A stretch of 7,200 nucleotides of DNA from an uncultured Muribaculaceae bacterium (lineage in GTDB: Bacteria; Bacteroidota; Bacteroidia; Bacteroidales; Muribaculaceae): the NCBI GenBank assembly GCA_947173755.1, contig CAMWGM010000072.1, positions 1 to 7,200 of the forward strand, written 5' to 3'. The position numbers and the translations under genes were made by a program. Below are positions 1-5,505 of the stretch, in pieces (within the stretch, counting starts at the first letter, position 1; every line of letters begins with the position of its first letter). The notes under the pieces were generated by a model. That model was not told the origin of the DNA, ran no database searches, and saw nothing but the letters and a program-made list of their open reading frames with translations.

Positions 1-1
1 T

Positions 2-478
2 CATAAAACTATTGACGACATTAGCAATATTCTCCTATTTCCAAAGGAAAGCCTTATAGAGATAAAGTCTAAGCATGAGGCGTGGGTTAAAGAAGAGTTA
101 TCTACGACAAACAAAACAGATCGTGTTAATCTGATTTCCACTGGTTCTGAATTAGCTGCTATTATATCTGGATGTTATGCAATGGAACGAACCAATGATC
201 CTTTCATAAATAAAGAAGATGCGGAATACGTTGGCTCTATTTATCAAACGCTTGTGGAGTATGGTGATGGATTTTCCGAACTAGAAGCATGTCAACAAAT
301 TCAAGCGGAATAGGAATTACAAGAAGTTTTAGATGAAATGTCAAAATTAGGATACTTAATATATGCCTCTCGTGTCACACGAAAAATTAAGTACGCCAAT
401 GGTGAAATGGGCAATTGGACAGTTGCGAAAGTCTATATTCGCAATACAAATACGAAATCTATATACGAAAGTATATAA
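2..478 (+). pseudogene. 3' part of an unidentified gene, split by an in-frame TAG
   Basis: The second plus-strand frame is open from base 2 to 310 (103 codons), meets TAG at 311-313, and continues in the same frame for 54 more codons to TAA at 476-478. Both halves read like ordinary protein: mixed helical sequence, few rare residues, and no frameshift at the junction. The residues around the stop are QQIQAE before and ELQEVLDEM after, as in one continuous helix, so a single C-to-T change in CAG, or an A-to-T change in AAG, would explain it. An in-frame ATG at 338 could restart a 46-residue product. The 5' end lies outside the window, so the domain that would identify the gene may be missing. 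I do not recognise the family. Base composition is clearly more AT-rich than the rest of the window, which suggests acquired DNA. Alternatives are a sequencing error, or a gene from an element that reads TAG as an amino acid. Confidence 0.5.
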
Positions 479-724
479 ATTAACATTATATTTCCGTTCC
501 TGAAAAAGGTTGACTTTTTTATGTTTACAGATTTAGGTTTACTGTATCTCTGAAACAGGTTCCTGACTTAGACAATGGGACAAGCAAATAGGTTTGACTA
601 GGGGAAGAGGAGGAGTAGCATCTCTTCGGAGCCAAGTAGAAGCAGGTAAGTTCGTTTATGCCTCCAATTATAAAGCTGATGAGGAAAATTCCTCGTCTTA
701 GCCGCAGTCTATAAGGAGGGTCGG
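479..724. other. Gene-free spacer at the edge of the AT-rich segment
   Basis: No convincing coding frame crosses these 246 bases; the one long minus-strand frame here overlaps the start of the real minus-strand gene region and has an implausible Ser/Pro/Leu-rich composition. Visible details are an imperfect direct repeat (TGAAAAAGGTT at 501-511 and TGAAACAGGTT at 551-561), a short hairpin with a cUUCGg tetraloop at 622-631, and a nearly palindromic hairpin at 675-702. It could be a remnant end of a mobile element, but no transposase or terminal inverted repeat is visible. Confidence 0.4.
675..702 (-). terminator. Candidate terminator of the sigma-factor operon
   Basis: The arms 678-686 and 689-697 are complementary over 9 positions with one G-T pair, and GCT at 675-677 can extend the stem to AGC at 700-702 across a two-base bulge. 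The innermost pairs must open to form a loop. The hairpin begins about 22 bases past the stop codon of the last gene in the minus-strand operon. Only a weak T-rich stretch follows on that strand, so termination there is plausible but not certain. Confidence 0.35.
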
Positions 725-1108
725 TTATTTGAAGGCGTTGAGGGGGCCACGGATGAAGAGATAGCAACCGTCGTCAGCGTCATAACTGAGGCCGATGTAG
801 ATTTCCTCGCCATTGTTCATGATGACCATCGATCGGAACTGTGTGCCGTTTGAGATGATCTGCTTGGTGCTTACGGCCTTGGGGAGATCTTTCTCAAACA
901 GTTGGGTCACCTCGTTGAGAATCTTTTTATTTTGAGTGACCGAACATCCTCTGAAATATTGAGATTGGTCTCTTGATATGTTGAGTGAGACGCTCGGGTT
1001 ATTGTTATACGAACCGTCAAACAAGTGCTCGACATGCAGTTTGGGGGGTGTGGCCGAGGCCGCAATCGACACCAAAGAAAGGACAAAAATGAGAATGTAT
1101 TTTTTCAT
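725..1108 (-). CDS. Small secreted protein, DUF6108-like
   Basis: This 127-residue protein has a clear Sec signal peptide: MKK, a hydrophobic core over residues 4-16, and an Ala-Ser-Ala cleavage site near residue 19, so it is probably exported to the periplasm. The mature part has an LFDG motif near residue 30, a conserved-looking LFEKDL helix and a C-terminal GCYLFIRGPL strand. This layout matches what I remember of the Bacteroidales DUF6108 family, whose function is unknown; the assignment is from memory and tentative. No catalytic motif is visible. It is the last gene of the sigma-factor operon, starting 9 bases after the stop of the membrane protein gene, so it is probably made together with them and may belong to the envelope response the sigma factor controls. 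It has no Shine-Dalgarno sequence, as is common in Bacteroidetes. Confidence 0.75.
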   Translation of the reverse strand: MKKYILIFVLSLVSIAASATPPKLHVEHLFDGSYNNNPSVSLNISRDQSQYFRGCSVTQNKKILNEVTQLFEKDLPKAVSTKQIISNGTQFRSMVIMNNGEEIYIGLSYDADDGCYLFIRGPLNAFK

Positions 1109-1117
1109 AATGAACGG

Positions 1118-1618
1118 TTAATTGTTACGGGTTGTGGAAATTATATCGTTGGCTTTATTCAAACAGTATTGTTCGTTCATAAAGGCGGAGGCCATCAGTG
1201 AATCCGCCTTTGCCATCGCTAAATCGGTGGCAATTCTGGCATCAGTGTCTTTAAGAAGTTTACCATGGCTATAAGCCATAACAAAACTCCGGGAATCGCC
1301 GGGATGAGATTCACAGGCCGTCCCTCCACGCAGGAATGAGAACCAGATAACGAAAGCGATCGCAACAGATGCCGCTATACCGACAATTGGTCTGATCCTC
1401 AAAAAGCGGGACTGTTTCTTGCGGGGAAGAATTGCTTCGCGTGACAGAGGGAGGGCCATGATCCGGCGAACCTCGTCGATACATGGAGAAGAATAAGGCA
1501 GTTTGCCTAACACATAGTGCAGTTCGGTTTCTTCAATGACCGAGAGCCGGGACTCCATATACAGTCGGCACAACTGCTCGGTTTCCTGCAATGTGAGATG
1601 TATGTCCTGCTCTTTCAT
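1118..1618 (-). CDS. Single-pass membrane protein, putative anti-sigma factor
   Basis: The protein has 166 residues. Residues 1-75 are charged and probably cytoplasmic, ending in a basic stretch (PRKKQSRFLRIR). One hydrophobic segment spans about residues 78-96. The remaining 70 residues are polar, include cysteines near 101 and 152, and would lie in the periplasm. This is the topology of many anti-sigma factors, which hold an ECF sigma factor at the membrane through the N-terminal domain. No zinc-binding HxxxCxxC motif of the ZAS type is present, so the role rests on topology and position. The start codon overlaps the sigma-factor stop in an ATGA junction, which implies translational coupling and near-equal synthesis. 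The secreted DUF6108-like gene follows 9 bases downstream. It could instead be an unrelated envelope protein of the same operon. Confidence 0.75.
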   Translation of the reverse strand: MKEQDIHLTLQETEQLCRLYMESRLSVIEETELHYVLGKLPYSSPCIDEVRRIMALPLSREAILPRKKQSRFLRIRPIVGIAASVAIAFVIWFSFLRGGTACESHPGDSRSFVMAYSHGKLLKDTDARIATDLAMAKADSLMASAFMNEQYCLNKANDIISTTRNN

Positions 1619-2094
1619 TTTTCGAGTTTATTTAGATTGTCACGAATTCTTTTTCTCGCCCGACTCATGTTCTGTCTCACTGCCTCGACTGTCATGCTGA
1701 GATCACGGGCGATCTCCTCATACTCCATTCCGTCATGAGTGACCAGACAATAAATGCGGCGTTGAATGTCACTTAGGCCGGAGGTAAGCAGCGATTCATA
1801 TTTTTCCATATCCTCACATGAATGAGGAGAGAATTTCATACTCTCAACGATCGAATCATCAAGAGGTAGAGTCTGCTGTTTTCGGAGTCGGTCGATACAA
1901 ACATTTCTTAAAACGAAGAATAACTTGTTACGGGCTTCGGCCTCCGTCTCCACCTGACTACTTCTCCATAAGTTGAAGAAAGTGTCCTGCAAAGCATCTC
2001 TGGCATCCTCATCGTTTTTGAGGAATCTCAGAGCGCTACGATGCAACTTTTCGCGGAGTGCCAGGAACGAGGATGTCAGATGGTCGGTTTTCAT
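1615..2094 (-). CDS. ECF-type RNA polymerase sigma factor
   Basis: This 159-residue protein has the two domains of an extracytoplasmic-function sigma factor and no others. Region 2 covers about residues 8-75: DARDALQDTFFNLWRS (about 30-45) is the core-polymerase-binding region 2.2 helix, and LRNVCIDRLRKQ (about 62-73) fits regions 2.3-2.4, which melt and contact the -10 element. A short linker leads to region 4 (about 106-154), where YEEIARDLSMTVEAVRQNMSRARKRIRD is spread over the helix-turn-helix that binds the -35 element. The length is normal for the family. It is the first gene of an operon with a membrane protein and a secreted protein, a standard arrangement for envelope-stress or surface-sensing control. 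Its last bases overlap the next start codon (ATGA). The regulon cannot be told from the sequence; there is no neighbouring SusC/SusD pair, so it is not an obvious nutrient-uptake sigma/anti-sigma set. Confidence 0.93.
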   Translation of the reverse strand: MKTDHLTSSFLALREKLHRSALRFLKNDEDARDALQDTFFNLWRSSQVETEAEARNKLFFVLRNVCIDRLRKQQTLPLDDSIVESMKFSPHSCEDMEKYESLLTSGLSDIQRRIYCLVTHDGMEYEEIARDLSMTVEAVRQNMSRARKRIRDNLNKLEK

Positions 2095-2124
2095 TGTCTA
2101 TACTATAGATACGTAAGACCGGAA

Positions 2125-2132
2125 CAAACATG
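2125..2132 (-). promoter_or_regulatory. Candidate -7 box before the sigma-factor gene
   Basis: On the minus strand this reads CATGTTTG, one base away from the Bacteroidetes -7 consensus TAnnTTTG. It lies 30 bases before the sigma-factor ATG, leaving room for a short leader. A run of eight T on the same strand (2144-2151) lies upstream, but no clear TTTG occurs at the usual 19-21 base distance. The match is suggestive only. Confidence 0.3.
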
Positions 2133-2143
2133 ACATCAGTGAT

Positions 2144-2172
2144 AAAAAAAATTCCGAAAAGAACTCTTTTTC
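2144..2172 (-). terminator. Candidate terminator of the ZIP transporter gene
   Basis: Just past the ZIP stop codon on the minus strand, GAAAAAG and CTTTTC can pair across AGTT (2156-2172), followed two bases later by AATTTTTTTT (2144-2153). The oligo-T run of eight is good for an intrinsic terminator, but the stem is AT-rich and weak. It would separate the transporter from the sigma operon downstream on the same strand. Confidence 0.4.
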
Positions 2173-2177
2173 CTCTC

Positions 2178-2957
2178 TTAGCCCAGTAAGACATCAAGAG
2201 CCATCATGAGAAGAAATCCGACAGCGAATCCTATGGTTCCTAAATTGGAGTGCTTGCCTTCCTGCGTCTCAGGGATGAGTTCTTCGACTACTACATACAT
2301 CATGGCGCCTGCTGCGAAAGACAACAGATAGGGAAGTATCGGCAGTACGACGGAAGCGAGGAGAATGGTAACGACAGCACCTATCGGTTCTACAATGCCG
2401 CTTAGAGTCCCCATGAGAAACGATTTCCATCGGCTGTTGCCGGCACTTCTGAGTGGCATCGACACAATAGCACCTTCCGGGAAATTCTGTATGGCTATAC
2501 CCAAGGAGAGGGCAACTGCTCCGGCCATAGGCAAGAAAGAACTATGGTCGAGCGCGACTGCAAGCGCAACGCCAACCGCCATTCCTTCGGGGAGATTATG
2601 GAGTGTGATAGCGAAAACCAGTTTGGCCGTTTTGGAGATATGCGATGACGGGCCTTCGCTTTCGTCGCTCTCGATGTGCTGGTGAGGTATAATCTCGTCG
2701 AGGAACAAGAGGAACAAAATTCCAATAAAGAATCCGACGATGGCGGGGAGGATACTCATGAATCCCTCCTTTCCTGTCATCTCAATAGAGGGTATCAATA
2801 GCGACCAGACGGAGGCCGCCACCATGACACCGGCAGCAAACCCGATAAGAATTTTCTGCAGACGTCCCGGCATCGCGTCGCGCATGAGGAAGACGCATGC
2901 CGCTCCTAAAGCGGTGCCGAGAAAAGGTAATAATAGTCCTAAAGCAATTCCGTTCAT
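2178..2957 (-). CDS. ZIP-family divalent metal transporter
   Basis: The 259-residue protein is an inner-membrane carrier predicted to bring zinc, and perhaps iron or manganese, into the cytoplasm. About eight hydrophobic segments are visible. The ZIP signature sits in the middle: HNLPEG at residues 120-125 and QNFPEG at 157-162, the TM4 and TM5 motifs whose His, Asn and Glu residues form the metal site, here with Asn158 where many relatives have His. EPIG at 190-193 and VVEELIPE at 223-230 are further family landmarks. The loop before TM4 carries the metal-binding-like HQH (92-94) and several acidic residues, as is usual for ZIP proteins. The length fits ZupT-like bacterial members. It stands alone on the minus strand, divergent from the cysteine hydrolase gene. 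The metal cannot be fixed from sequence, so no gene symbol is given. Confidence 0.93.
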   Translation of the reverse strand: MNGIALGLLLPFLGTALGAACVFLMRDAMPGRLQKILIGFAAGVMVAASVWSLLIPSIEMTGKEGFMSILPAIVGFFIGILFLLFLDEIIPHQHIESDESEGPSSHISKTAKLVFAITLHNLPEGMAVGVALAVALDHSSFLPMAGAVALSLGIAIQNFPEGAIVSMPLRSAGNSRWKSFLMGTLSGIVEPIGAVVTILLASVVLPILPYLLSFAAGAMMYVVVEELIPETQEGKHSNLGTIGFAVGFLLMMALDVLLG

Positions 2958-2995
2958 ATAACTTGAACGAATTCAACCGACTTTTTATTTTGCTT

Positions 2996-3011
2996 AATAT
3001 TGACTGATATT
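2996..3011. promoter_or_regulatory. Candidate operator dyad upstream of the ZIP gene
   Basis: AATAT and ATATT flank six bases in a short inverted repeat about 40 bases before the ZIP start codon, within the 234-base divergent spacer 2958-3191. A second small inverted repeat, TTGAA-CGAA-TTCAA, lies at 2963-2976. Either could bind a dimeric regulator, but AT-rich dyads of this size arise easily by chance. The rest of the spacer shows no gene and no clear Bacteroidetes promoter. Confidence 0.2.
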
Positions 3012-3191
3012 TATCCGAGCCAAAACAATCTGAGGAATAAAACAAGGCTCACACTATCTTGATGAGGATGTTGTATGCCTTAAACTAATATGAGAACTTT
3101 TAATGAGCAAAACAAATCGCGAGTTAAGATGTTTTTCTTATATAGAATAAATTAATTCCGATACGATTAGTCGGGAAAAAGATATAAAGTT

Positions 3192-3782
3192 ATGGAAAAT
3201 AAAATTGACGGCATGCTTACTCATGCCGAGAATGTGATTTTGGTGGTGGATATGCAGAATGACTGGGTTCTTCCCTCTTCTCCCCAACATGTGGCGGGAG
3301 CCTATGCGACTCTGCCTGCAATTGCCAAATTTCTCGATTATGGCCGCGCGAACGACTGGGCTGTAATTTATATTTACCGTATTCACCGTCCGTCAGGAAT
3401 CGATGCCGAACTTTTCCGCCGTCATTTCTTCGAGGAGGGTAAACCCTTCTGCATCGAGGGAACTCCGGGAGCCGCGATACCCGACGAAATCGCACCCAAG
3501 CAGGGGGACATCAAGATCACAAAACAGAGATTCAGCGCGTTTTTCGGAACTGACCTCGATCTCGTGCTCCGCGGTCTTGGAGCAAAGAATGTCTATGTGA
3601 CAGGTACACAGTATCCCAACTGCATACGTTCGACAGCGGTAGACGCTATGGGTCTCGATTATAATACGACTGTCGTGACCGACTGCTGTTCGGCAGCGAC
3701 TGAAGAAGTGGCCGAGGCAAATATCTATGACATAAGGAATATGGGAATTCCTTGTGTACCGTCTTCAGAAATCATGAAATAA
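3192..3782 (+). CDS. Isochorismatase-like cysteine hydrolase
   Basis: This 196-residue cytoplasmic enzyme has the isochorismatase-like hydrolase fold. The catalytic triad is readable: Asp20 in ILVVDMQNDW, Lys111 in ITKQRFSAF, and the nucleophile Cys144 in VTGTQYPNCIRSTAVDA. These residues occur at the expected spacing, and the C-terminal strand VVTDCCSAAT is also typical. The family hydrolyses amides or ethers of small molecules such as nicotinamide, isochorismate, ureidoacrylate or N-carbamoyl compounds. The Asp-x-His and second His metal ligands of nicotinamidases are not evident, so PncA activity is unlikely and the substrate is unknown. The start at 3192 puts the first beta strand at the usual distance from the N-terminus. 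An exported-protein gene follows 21 bases after the stop and is probably co-transcribed, although a cytoplasmic enzyme and an exported protein need not share a function. Confidence 0.9.
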   Translation: MENKIDGMLTHAENVILVVDMQNDWVLPSSPQHVAGAYATLPAIAKFLDYGRANDWAVIYIYRIHRPSGIDAELFRRHFFEEGKPFCIEGTPGAAIPDEIAPKQGDIKITKQRFSAFFGTDLDLVLRGLGAKNVYVTGTQYPNCIRSTAVDAMGLDYNTTVVTDCCSAATEEVAEANIYDIRNMGIPCVPSSEIMK

Positions 3783-3803
3783 TCATCAAAAAACTCTCCG
3801 AAT

Positions 3804-4322
3804 ATGAAAAAATTTATTCTCTCCCTACTGGTAGCAGCGGGTGTCTGCAGCGGCGCATCAGCGATGGGTCTGCGCGAGGCATACACTGCACTCTCAAATA
3901 TTCCTAATGTTTCGGTAACAGTTCCGGATTACAATCTTCCCGCTACCGGGCTGATCAGTGACCAAGGCGAACTTGCGGCCGCGTATAATCTTAATGCGGA
4001 GCAGATCAAGACCACCGGTACGGCCGCATTCGCCATCCTGAATCAGATTCCTCTTGACTACATGATCAACGGTGGCAATAATAACGAGGTTTGTGTTTTC
4101 GTCTATGCCACACCATCGGAAACCGAAGGAATGAGCGATATACTCGTTGCGACTATGAGCGGTTATCGCGGAACGGCAGTCTTTATGTACGGGACCGTAA
4201 CGAACGAAATCAAAGATCTCTATCAGGCCGCTACTTTGAAAATGGAAGGAAATTTCCTCTCCTACGAGGTGACACTGCCAGATCAGAATGAATTCAACAT
4301 CGTACTGAGTAAAGCAAGATAA
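3804..4322 (+). CDS. Exported protein of unknown function
   Basis: The 172-residue protein starts with a standard signal peptide (MKK, hydrophobic core over about residues 4-14, Ala-Ser-Ala cleavage site at 18-20), leaving a mature protein of about 152 residues in the periplasm or outside. Cys15 lies within the signal region but lacks a good lipobox, so a lipoprotein is unlikely. The mature part alternates short helices and strands; ILVATMSGYRGTAVFMYGTV (about 120-139) looks like two adjacent strands and resembles the C-terminus of the small secreted protein at 725-1108. I do not recognise the family with confidence; size and outline are compatible with the DUF4252 group of Bacteroidales exported proteins, but I cannot confirm it. 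It follows the cysteine hydrolase gene by 21 bases and ends 25 bases before a strong terminator hairpin, so it is the last gene of this short operon. Confidence 0.75.
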   Translation: MKKFILSLLVAAGVCSGASAMGLREAYTALSNIPNVSVTVPDYNLPATGLISDQGELAAAYNLNAEQIKTTGTAAFAILNQIPLDYMINGGNNNEVCVFVYATPSETEGMSDILVATMSGYRGTAVFMYGTVTNEIKDLYQAATLKMEGNFLSYEVTLPDQNEFNIVLSKAR

Positions 4323-4347
4323 ATAATGTTTTAAATACTGTAGCAAA

Positions 4348-4379
4348 GAGAGCCGCTCCCCGTTGGGGGAGCGGCTCTC
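4348..4379. terminator. Bidirectional terminator between convergent genes
   Basis: A perfect 14-bp, GC-rich stem (4348-4361 with 4366-4379) closes on a four-base loop, GTTG. It lies 25 bases after the stop of the plus-strand exported-protein gene and 20 bases after the stop of tsf on the minus strand. On the minus strand the stem is followed by TTTGCT; on the plus strand by AAACATTA, so a T run is short or absent. Position and stem strength make it the likely shared end of both transcripts. Confidence 0.8.
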
Positions 4380-4399
4380 AAACATTATGGTCTAATCAA

Positions 4400-5392
4400 T
4401 TAGTCCTGGTTGAGGTTGACGCGCTTGAAGTCGACAACAACGAGACCTTTCTGAGTCTGATCGAGGAACTGTCCGACAGTGAGTTTGCTGTCCTGTACAT
4501 ATTCCTGCTCCATCAGACAGTTCTCCTTGAAGAACTTGTTGAGACGGCCGTTTGAGATGTTGTTGATCATTGCTTCGGGAAGGTTTGCAGCCTTCGCCTC
4601 AGCAGTAGCCTTGATGATCTCACGACCCTTGGCAGCCTCTTCCTCAGTGATCCAGCCCTTGGAGATGTTGCTCTCGATGTGGTCTTCAGAGTCGAAGTGG
4701 TTGGGATTGAGACCTGCCTTAGAAAGAGCAGCGTTGACGGCTTTGCCAACGAGTTCCTGCTTGGTCTTCTCGACGGCGACGGCGATTTCCTGATCGATGG
4801 TAGCCTGAGCCACGTTCTCGCGACCTACGGCAACGGGGTTCATCGAAGCGATCTGCATGCAGATTTCACGACCTACCTGAGGATCGACACCTTCGAGGTT
4901 GAAGCCCACGATAGCAGCGAGTTTGTTGTTGAAGTGATTGTAAGCGGCGGTTGTGGGAGCCTCGACAACGGCATATGCACCGATCTCGGTCTTTTCGCCG
5001 GTCTTACCGCTCTCCTCGATGATGAGGTCGGCAACGGTCTGTCCGTCTACAACGAATGCCTTGAGTTCCTCGACAGTCTTGAACTTGTTGTCCATGGCGA
5101 TGTCGATGAGTTTCTGGGCGAGTCCGACGAACCCGGCATTCTTGCCGACGAAGTCAGTCTCACAGTTGAGAGCGAGCACAGCAGCGAACTTGCCGTCGGT
5201 CTTGGCGATAACTACACCTTCGGAAGCCTGACGGTCTTCGCGTTTTGCTGCGACTGCCTGACCCTTCTTGCGGAGGATCTCGACAGCAGCCTCAATGTCG
5301 CCGTTGGTCTCGGCGAGCGCTTTTTTGCAGTCCATCAAACCGGCTGAAGTAAGGTTGCGCAGTTTGGTGATGTCTGCCATTGATACTGCCAT
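4400..5392 (-). CDS. tsf: Translation elongation factor Ts (EF-Ts)
   Basis: EF-Ts exchanges GDP for GTP on EF-Tu in the cytoplasm. With the start at 5392 the protein has 330 residues, beginning MAVSMADITKLRNLT as in other Bacteroidetes. The N-terminal UBA-like domain (about 5-55) contains the LMDCKKALAE helix and RKKG. The key EF-Tu-contacting motif TDFVGKN is at residues 79-85, followed by the two core subdomains and a C-terminal LMEQEYVQDSKLTVGQFL segment. An upstream in-frame ATG at 5428 would add 12 residues (RPALSNNSRNT and Met) unlike any EF-Ts start, and it would overlap the leader hairpin, so it was rejected. A start at the second Met (5380) is also possible. The gene follows rpsB after 113 bases containing a terminator-like hairpin and ends just before the shared terminator at 4348-4379. 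Confidence 0.97.
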   Translation of the reverse strand: MAVSMADITKLRNLTSAGLMDCKKALAETNGDIEAAVEILRKKGQAVAAKREDRQASEGVVIAKTDGKFAAVLALNCETDFVGKNAGFVGLAQKLIDIAMDNKFKTVEELKAFVVDGQTVADLIIEESGKTGEKTEIGAYAVVEAPTTAAYNHFNNKLAAIVGFNLEGVDPQVGREICMQIASMNPVAVGRENVAQATIDQEIAVAVEKTKQELVGKAVNAALSKAGLNPNHFDSEDHIESNISKGWITEEEAAKGREIIKATAEAKAANLPEAMINNISNGRLNKFFKENCLMEQEYVQDSKLTVGQFLDQTQKGLVVVDFKRVNLNQD

Positions 5393-5413
5393 AGTATTTC
5401 TGGAGTTATTTGA

Positions 5414-5447
5414 AAGAGCCGGCCGCAAATCAGAGTGACCGGCCCTT
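5414..5447 (-). terminator. Terminator-like hairpin (attenuator) between rpsB and tsf
   Basis: On the minus strand AAGGGCCGG (5447-5439) can pair with CCGGCTCTT (5422-5414) over nine pairs, one of them G-U, around a 16-base loop. The stem is followed by TC and A-rich sequence; the T stretch is short (CTCTTTC). It lies in the 113-base gap, 22 bases before the EF-Ts start. It may lower read-through into tsf, stabilise the rpsB mRNA end, or be a processing site. The sequence alone does not separate these. Confidence 0.45.
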
Positions 5448-5505
5448 GAATGGTTGAAAAATGGGTTATAATGATTGAGGAGGGATTGGCTGACAAGGGC
5501 TGAAA

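Noticed and set aside
525..767. Minus-strand frame of 80 codons across the left spacer
   Set aside because: It overlaps the 3' end of the secreted-protein gene, has a Ser/Pro/Leu-rich low-quality composition and no recognisable motif.
3192..3782. Nicotinamidase (PncA) assignment
   Set aside because: The catalytic triad is shared by the whole superfamily, but the nicotinamidase metal-binding Asp and His residues are not evident.
3804..3866. Lipoprotein signal in the exported protein, using Cys15
   Set aside because: The residues before the cysteine (AAGV) do not form a lipobox, because valine is at -1; the Ala-Ser-Ala site at 18-20 fits signal peptidase I better.
4679..5347. Long plus-strand frame of 222 codons opposite tsf
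   Set aside because: It lies wholly antisense to a certain EF-Ts gene, and its product is an unfamiliar Leu/Glu/Asp/Val-rich sequence explained by the codon use of the real gene.
5393..5428. Earlier in-frame ATG for tsf
   Set aside because: The 12 extra residues do not resemble any EF-Ts start, whereas MAVSMADITK at 5392 matches the Bacteroidetes form.
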